The notes beneath the pieces were generated by a model, which saw only the letters and a program-made list of their open reading frames with translations, was not told where the DNA came from and did no database searches. Both the position numbers and the translations under genes were made by a program. A stretch of 64,000 bases of DNA from Streptomyces toyocaensis (lineage in GTDB: Bacteria; Actinomycetota; Actinomycetes; Streptomycetales; Streptomycetaceae), in NCBI RefSeq assembly GCF_000725125.1, contig NZ_JFCB01000013.1:62001-126000 (forward strand), in the 5' to 3' direction. Positions 60,025 through 64,000 of the stretch are shown here, one piece after another. Positions within the stretch are counted from its first letter, which is position 1. Each line of letters begins with the position of its first letter.

Positions 60025-60037
60025 TGTGACATATTAC
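60025..60037. promoter_or_regulatory. GntR-type operator copy 3 (diverged)
   Basis: TGTGACATATTAC shares TGTGACAT with copies 1 and 2 and lies 153 bp upstream of the dehydrogenase-like start, in an AT-rich patch that may contain its promoter. Confidence 0.45.
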
Positions 60038-60189
60038 TGTCGTGCAGACCCACCTGCGGACTCTCGCCAGAACCGACCCAGGCGGACGGTCCTACCCCGG
60101 TTGCGACGCAGACACAGGGCACCGAACCGACGACCCCCACGCTCGTCAGAAGGTCCCCCTCGACCACGACTTCATTCCGGAAGGCCCCC

Positions 60190-61608
60190 GTGAACATGCT
60201 CCCCGGCCTGGCGGCCGACAGCGTGGTGATCTCCCACAATCCCTCCGACCCGGACGACGTGCTCATAGAGCTGTACGGCTGCAGCCCCGAGACCGTCACG
60301 CGAGCCGTGCAGCGGGCCACTCGTGCCCAGCCTGAATGGCTCGCCGCCGGCGCAGCCGCACGATCTGCCGCCCTTCACCGCGTCGGGGACGCCCTGGAGG
60401 CCGCGCACGAAGAGCTGGCTGGGCTCCTGGTTCGAGAAGTCGGCAAACCGCTCACCGAGGCCCGCGAGGAACTCACCCGCGCGGTGGCGATCTGGCGCTA
60501 CTACGCCCAGCTTCCCCAGGAGGCCCCGGGAACGGTTCAGGAGCCGACCTCTGGACCAGGGCTCCTGCTCACTCGCCGTCGTCCGCACGGCGTCGCCGGA
60601 CTGATCACCTCCTGGCAGTTTCCGCTGGCCGCGCCGTCCTGGGACGCGGCTCCTGCCCTGGCGGTCGGCAACACCGTGGTCGTCAAGCCCGCGCCGGAGG
60701 CCACCGCGTGTGCCCTGCGCGTGGCGGAGATCCTGAAGGGTGTCCTTCCCTCAGGCGTCCTGCAGATCGCCCCGGGAGGCCCCGAAATCGGGGCCGCTCT
60801 GGCCGACCTGGCTGATGTGGTGTCCTTCACCGGATCGTCCGAAGTCGGCACCGCGGTGGTTTGTGCCGCAGCGTCCCGCGGCGTGCCCGCACGACTGGAA
60901 GTGAGCGGACACAACGCCGCCGTGGTTCTGCCGGATGCCAACGTCGCACGCGCCGCTGTTGACATCGCGGCGGCGATCGCCTGCTGCGCGGGCCAGAAAC
61001 ATACCGCCACAAAAAGGGTGATCGCCGTGGACAGCGTTCTCCCCAAGCTGCGCGAGGCGTTGAAGCAGGCTCTCCAGAGCCTGTCCGCCCGCGATCCGAA
61101 CACGACCGAAGCGGTGTGCGGCCCTGTCATTTCCAAGACGGCTCGCGATCGTGTCATCCAGGCCCGGGACAGCGCTCTCGCTTCTGGAGCGCACGTTCTG
61201 GCGGGTGACACCCGGGTCCGCCGGGAGCGGGCAGCGGGCTGGTACGTCGATCCCGTTCTGCTGGAAAACGTGCCCGACGACCACGATCTGAACCGACGCG
61301 GGATTTCCGGTCCTGTCGCGGTGCTGTCGAAGGTGATGACCTTCGACGCGGCGATCCGGGCCGCGAACAGCGGCCGCTACGGGGTGGTGTCCTCCCTGCA
61401 CACGAGCGATCTGGAGAAGGCACTGTCGGCGGTCGGCCGCCTGAACGCCGCAATGGTGCGGGTGAACGCGCCGACCACCGGCACCGAGTTCCTTCTGCCC
61501 CTCGGACGGGAGAAGGACTCCCGGGGGGTGCGGGAGAAGGAGCGCGCCACGATGGACTTCTACACCTCGACCCGAACGGTGTCCCTCCTGCCGGCCGTGT
61601 CGGCCTGA
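60190..61608 (+). CDS. Aldehyde dehydrogenase-like protein lacking catalytic cysteine
   Basis: 472 residues from GTG 60190, with GGAAGG upstream. The fold is that of the ALDH superfamily, closest in motif style to alpha-ketoglutarate semialdehyde dehydrogenases: VREVGKPLTEAREELTRAV, NTVVVKPAPEAT, VVSFTGSSEVGTAV, RATMDFYTSTRTVSLLP. Key positions are changed: the catalytic Cys in GQKCTAT is His271 (GQKHTAT), the oxyanion Asn in WNFP is Gln143 (WQFP), and the EIFGP cofactor motif reads GISGP. Glu237 of LELGG is kept. In a working hydroxyproline pathway this gene should oxidise 2,5-dioxopentanoate, but these changes predict an inactive or re-purposed protein. Confidence 0.82.
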   Translation: MNMLPGLAADSVVISHNPSDPDDVLIELYGCSPETVTRAVQRATRAQPEWLAAGAAARSAALHRVGDALEAAHEELAGLLVREVGKPLTEAREELTRAVAIWRYYAQLPQEAPGTVQEPTSGPGLLLTRRRPHGVAGLITSWQFPLAAPSWDAAPALAVGNTVVVKPAPEATACALRVAEILKGVLPSGVLQIAPGGPEIGAALADLADVVSFTGSSEVGTAVVCAAASRGVPARLEVSGHNAAVVLPDANVARAAVDIAAAIACCAGQKHTATKRVIAVDSVLPKLREALKQALQSLSARDPNTTEAVCGPVISKTARDRVIQARDSALASGAHVLAGDTRVRRERAAGWYVDPVLLENVPDDHDLNRRGISGPVAVLSKVMTFDAAIRAANSGRYGVVSSLHTSDLEKALSAVGRLNAAMVRVNAPTTGTEFLLPLGREKDSRGVREKERATMDFYTSTRTVSLLPAVSA

Positions 61609-61690
61609 GCCCGTCACAAGGAGGCGGCCCGACCGGTGAGGCCCTGCCGATCGCACCGGGCAGGCCGCGAAGACACCGCGCAACGTGACA

Positions 61691-61709
61691 TTGTATCCTG
61701 AGGTAACAA
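61691..61709. promoter_or_regulatory. Palindromic operator before the GntR gene
   Basis: TTGTATCCTGAGGTAACAA is a 19-bp interrupted palindrome (7 of 9 base pairs match around the centre), 17 bp before the regulator's start codon. A GTGACATTG element overlaps its left end (61685-61693), linking it to the sites upstream of the importer. Autoregulation is likely. Confidence 0.55.
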
Positions 61710-61726
61710 ATCCACGGAGGGATCGC

Positions 61727-62443
61727 ATGAGCGAGTTGAAGCCCCGCACGCTTATCTCGGTACAGAAGCATCTACGTGACCAGGTGGCCAACGCCCTCCG
61801 TGCAGCACTCATCGCAGGCGACCTCAAGCCCGGGGTGATCTACTCCGCTCCCACCCTTGCTGCCGAGTACGGAGTCTCCGCGACTCCCGTGCGCGAGGCC
61901 ATGCTGGACCTGGCGCGAGAGGGCTTGGTCGAGGCCGTGCGCAACAAGGGGTTCCGCGTCACCGAACTGTCCGAGCGTGACCTGGACGAGTTCACGGAGA
62001 TTCGCTCCCTCATCGAGATCCCGACCGTCGGCCGGGTCACGCGGTCAGCCTCACTGGAGCAACTGGAGGCCCTGCGCCCCGTGGCCGACGAGATCGTGGC
62101 CGCCGCACGCGCCGGCGACCTCATCGGCTATTTGGAATCAGACCGCCGCTTCCACCTCGGTCTGCTCGCCCTCGCGGGCAACGCCCGCCTCGTGGAGACT
62201 GTGGCCGACCTGCGTAAACGCTCCCGCCTCTACGGACTGACAGAGCTCGCGGAAGCGGGGGCGCTGGTTGCCTCCGCACAGGAGCACACCGCGTTGCTCG
62301 ACCTCATGCTGTCCGGGGACGCCGCAGCAGCCGAGGAACACATGCGCCATCATCTTGCCCACGTTAGGACCTTGTGGGCAGCACGGAAGCAGGAGGAGGC
62401 CGCAGAACGGAACGCCTCCAAGCGCAAGCTGGGCGCCCGTTGA
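61727..62443 (+). CDS. GntR/FCD family transcriptional regulator
   Basis: 238 residues from the ATG at 61727 with CGGAGGG upstream. The winged helix is YSAPTLAAEYGVSATPVREA then MLDLAREGLVEAVRNKGF. The C-terminal FCD domain is all-helical with the metal-binding pattern EIRSLIEIPTVGRVT, DRRFHLGLLALAGN, and MRHHLAHVRTLW (His ligands). FadR/VanR-type regulators respond to organic acids and are usually repressors. Located in the middle of the hydroxyproline genes, it is probably the local regulator binding the GTGACATTG-type sites. Confidence 0.88.
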   Translation: MSELKPRTLISVQKHLRDQVANALRAALIAGDLKPGVIYSAPTLAAEYGVSATPVREAMLDLAREGLVEAVRNKGFRVTELSERDLDEFTEIRSLIEIPTVGRVTRSASLEQLEALRPVADEIVAAARAGDLIGYLESDRRFHLGLLALAGNARLVETVADLRKRSRLYGLTELAEAGALVASAQEHTALLDLMLSGDAAAAEEHMRHHLAHVRTLWAARKQEEAAERNASKRKLGAR

Positions 62444-62773
62444 CCTCGCTCCACGGCACTCGGCGATCGCTGACAGGACGGAGTGATCAGCCGGACCACT
62501 CCGACACACCTCTCCAGGGACATCCGGCGCGGGACGCGTCCACTCCGTCAGGCCCGGGCATCCACACGGGAGCCCGTGAAGAAGCAGTGACGTCTCCCGC
62601 GCGCGGCCGTCGGAGGCGGCCCGGCCTTCGCCGACCGCGCGCGAGTCATCCAGCGGAAATGGAGGCGGTTGCTGAACACCACGTCCTCGCCCGGCCCCAC
62701 CGGCGGGGACCCGCGCGGCGACACACAGGAGCGTCGGACACGACGTCCTCACGCCGCGGGTGGGGGCCGGCCC
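62444..62773. other. Convergent intergenic region with long hairpin
   Basis: 330 bp between convergent genes. CGCGCGCGG at 62598-62606 and CCGCGCGCG at 62635-62643 form a 9-bp perfect inverted repeat with a 28-nt, GC-rich loop that can fold further. It may terminate transcription from the regulator side. No gene is seen. Confidence 0.45.
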
Positions 62774-63775
62774 TCAGAGGGTGAAGCCGGCCGGGTAGGG
62801 ATCGGATGGATCGAGCAGGTACTGCGCGGTGCCGGTGATCCAGGCGCGGCCGGTGACGGACGGCAGGACGGCCGGCAGGCCTCCGACCTCGGTCTCCGCC
62901 AGCACCCGTCCGACGAACCGGGAACCGATGAACGACTCGTTGACGAAGTCCTGGCCGACCGGCAACTGCCCGCGGGCGTGCAGCTGTGCCATTCGGGCAC
63001 TGGTGCCCGTGCCGCAGGGTGACCTGTCGAACCAGCCCGGGTGGATCGCCATGGCGTGCCGGGAGTGCTCCGCGGTCGATCCGGGAGCCTCGAGATAGAC
63101 GTGATGACACACGTTGATCTCCGGGTTCTCCGGGTGGGACACCGGGTTCTGCTCGTTGATCGCTTCCATGACGGCCAGCCCGGCGTCGAGCAGTCGCTGC
63201 TTCTGCGCCCGGTCGAAGGGAATGCCGAGATCCTCGGTCCGGACAAACGCGTAGAAGTTGCCGCCGTAGGCCATGTCGTAACGCACCGCTCCGTATCCCG
63301 GTACGTCGACGACCTGGTCGAGGGCGTGGCAGTACGATGCGACGTTCTCCAGGGTCACCGATTCGGCGTGGCCGTCGCGCACTCGCACCCTCGCCGTGAC
63401 CAATCCCGCCGGGGTGTCGAGCCGCACCAGGGTCTCGGGCTCGGCCACCTCGACCATTCCCGTCTCGACGAGGACCGTCGCGACGCCGATGGTCCCGTGC
63501 CCGCACATCGGCAGGCAGCCGGAGACCTCGATGAAGAGCACGCCGTAGTCGGCGTCCGGCCGGGTCGGAGGCTGCAGGATCGCCCCTGACATCGACGCGT
63601 GCCCGCGCGGCTCACACATGAGCAGGGTGCGCAGGTGGTCGCGTTCCGTGACGAATCGCTGCCGTCTCTCGAACATCGTGGCACCGGGAAGGACGCCCAC
63701 ACCTCCCGTGATCACGCGTGTGGGCATCCCCTCGGTGTGCGAGTCGACGGCGTGATAACACACGGTCGAGCGCAT
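62774..63775 (-). CDS. Proline racemase/4-hydroxyproline epimerase family protein
   Basis: 333 residues from the ATG at 63775. The family start is VCYHAVDSHTEGMPTRVITG. Both catalytic positions are cysteines, C91 in LPMCGHGTIG and C254 in RSPCGTGTSARMA, which indicates a racemase/epimerase rather than a dehydratase (those have Thr at the second site). EPRGHASMSGAI and NFYAFVRTEDLGIPF are further marks. The reaction would convert trans-4-hydroxy-L-proline to the cis-D form, the first step of hydroxyproline breakdown. It begins 2 bp after the DapA-like gene's stop codon, so the two are one operon. Confidence 0.9.
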   Translation of the reverse strand: MRSTVCYHAVDSHTEGMPTRVITGGVGVLPGATMFERRQRFVTERDHLRTLLMCEPRGHASMSGAILQPPTRPDADYGVLFIEVSGCLPMCGHGTIGVATVLVETGMVEVAEPETLVRLDTPAGLVTARVRVRDGHAESVTLENVASYCHALDQVVDVPGYGAVRYDMAYGGNFYAFVRTEDLGIPFDRAQKQRLLDAGLAVMEAINEQNPVSHPENPEINVCHHVYLEAPGSTAEHSRHAMAIHPGWFDRSPCGTGTSARMAQLHARGQLPVGQDFVNESFIGSRFVGRVLAETEVGGLPAVLPSVTGRAWITGTAQYLLDPSDPYPAGFTL

Positions 63776-63777
63776 CG

Positions 63778-64000
63778 TCAGCTCACTCCGGCGTCGATGA
63801 GGGCCTGGGTGGCGGCGCGCACGACAGTCTCCGTCTCGGGGCCGAGCGGCTGTCGCGGCGGGCGGCAGGCGCCACCGCGGCGGCCGATCATCTCCTGGCC
63901 GAGCTTGATGGCCTGGACGAATTCGGTCTTGCTGTCCCACCGCAGCACCGGGTGCAGTTGACGGTAGAGCGGCAGCGCCGTCTCCAGATCACCCGTGACG
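63778..64000 (-). CDS. DapA (dihydrodipicolinate synthase) family protein, C-terminal part
   Basis: 74 codons are visible, with the start outside the window. GDLETALPLYRQLHPVLRWD then KTEFVQAIKLGQEMIGRRGG and PRQPLGPETETVVRAAT match the helical C-terminus of DapA/NAL-type Schiff-base lyases. In hydroxyproline clusters this family supplies 1-pyrroline-4-hydroxy-2-carboxylate deaminase, which forms 2,5-dioxopentanoate. The catalytic lysine lies outside the window. Position 2 bp before the epimerase start supports that role. Confidence 0.8.
   Translation of the reverse strand, partial: VTGDLETALPLYRQLHPVLRWDSKTEFVQAIKLGQEMIGRRGGACRPPRQPLGPETETVVRAATQALIDAGVS

Larger units (their letters stand above)
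59616..60189. other. Divergent control region of the importer and dehydrogenase-like genes
   Basis: 574 bp between divergent starts. It holds three copies of the TGTGACAT element, described separately, and no convincing gene. Short open frames here lack family features. The length leaves room for two promoters and looping between sites. Confidence 0.45.

Noticed and set aside
62598..62643. Firm terminator call
   Set aside because: The 9-bp stem is alternating CG with a 28-nt loop; it could be chance in such GC-rich DNA, so it is reported only inside the region note.
1..64000. CRISPR arrays, tRNA/rRNA genes, replication origin or intact IS element
   Set aside because: No regularly spaced repeats, RNA gene cores or terminal inverted repeats with a transposase gene were recognised; short or diverged ones could have been missed by eye.

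Overview
The window is high-GC actinobacterial DNA, most likely a Streptomyces chromosome. The support is strong G/C bias at codon third positions, GTG starts, Tat/Sec-type secreted enzymes, a tendamistat-type amylase inhibitor, a DUF5685 protein, CHAT and SpoIIE signalling proteins, and many short single-gene regulator/target pairs. No rRNA, tRNA, CRISPR array or intact insertion sequence was seen. Remnants of broken genes (transporters, a recombinase, glycoside hydrolases, an NTF2-like protein, an asparagine synthase) are frequent, so this looks like an accessory region that has been reshuffled.

Layout. 1-9999: an edge-truncated nucleotide-sugar epimerase; a secreted copper lysyl oxidase; a GNAT enzyme; a mycothiol-dependent isomerase-like protein; a CGNR regulator divergent from a metallo-beta-lactamase-fold hydrolase; a dienelactone hydrolase divergent from an ArsR-like regulator; a DUF5685 protein with a glycine/cysteine tail; and a hydrolase preceded by a 17-codon leader ORF. 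10.2-14.3 kb: membrane, CBS/BON, glycerophosphodiesterase and RNA-ligase-like genes. 14.3-15.4 kb: decayed genes. 15.4-18.2 kb: SDR, MFS pump and TetR repressor with two matching operator-like sites. 18.2-26.3 kb: a recombinase relic, a YdeP-type molybdoprotein, an SRPBCC protein, and redox enzymes with an AraC regulator. 26.3-30.1 kb: a ZIP transporter, relics, and a tendamistat-family inhibitor beside a starch-binding-domain-like relic. 30.3-36.3 kb: a 1537-residue TPR-like/CHAT protease divergent from two small genes, one of them membrane-bound. 36.3-41.4 kb: an anti-sigma-type ATPase, a solute-binding lipoprotein and a multidomain SpoIIE phosphatase.

41.5-64 kb is the most coherent part. 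A LysR regulator faces two tandem aminopeptidase P-type genes, followed by a secreted M9 collagenase. After an intervening cassette come a branched-chain-type ABC importer, an aldehyde-dehydrogenase-like gene, a GntR/FCD regulator, a proline racemase/hydroxyproline epimerase and a DapA-family gene. This reads as a collagen-peptide and hydroxyproline utilisation region: collagen is cut outside the cell, X-Pro peptides are trimmed, and hydroxyproline is imported, epimerised and degraded. Repeated GTGTGACATTGCAC-type sites lie between the importer and the dehydrogenase-like gene. Parts appear damaged: livH has a frameshift, the racemase next to livF is truncated, and the dehydrogenase lacks its catalytic cysteine.

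The cassette at 49.5-54.6 kb holds a divergent MFS exporter, a prolyl-oligopeptidase-family (S9) enzyme, a 60-residue peptide whose start overlaps the S9 stop (ATGA), and a cytochrome P450. It ends about 30 bp from the truncated racemase. It is the best candidate here for an undescribed ribosomal-peptide biosynthesis system, although no peptide class could be assigned.
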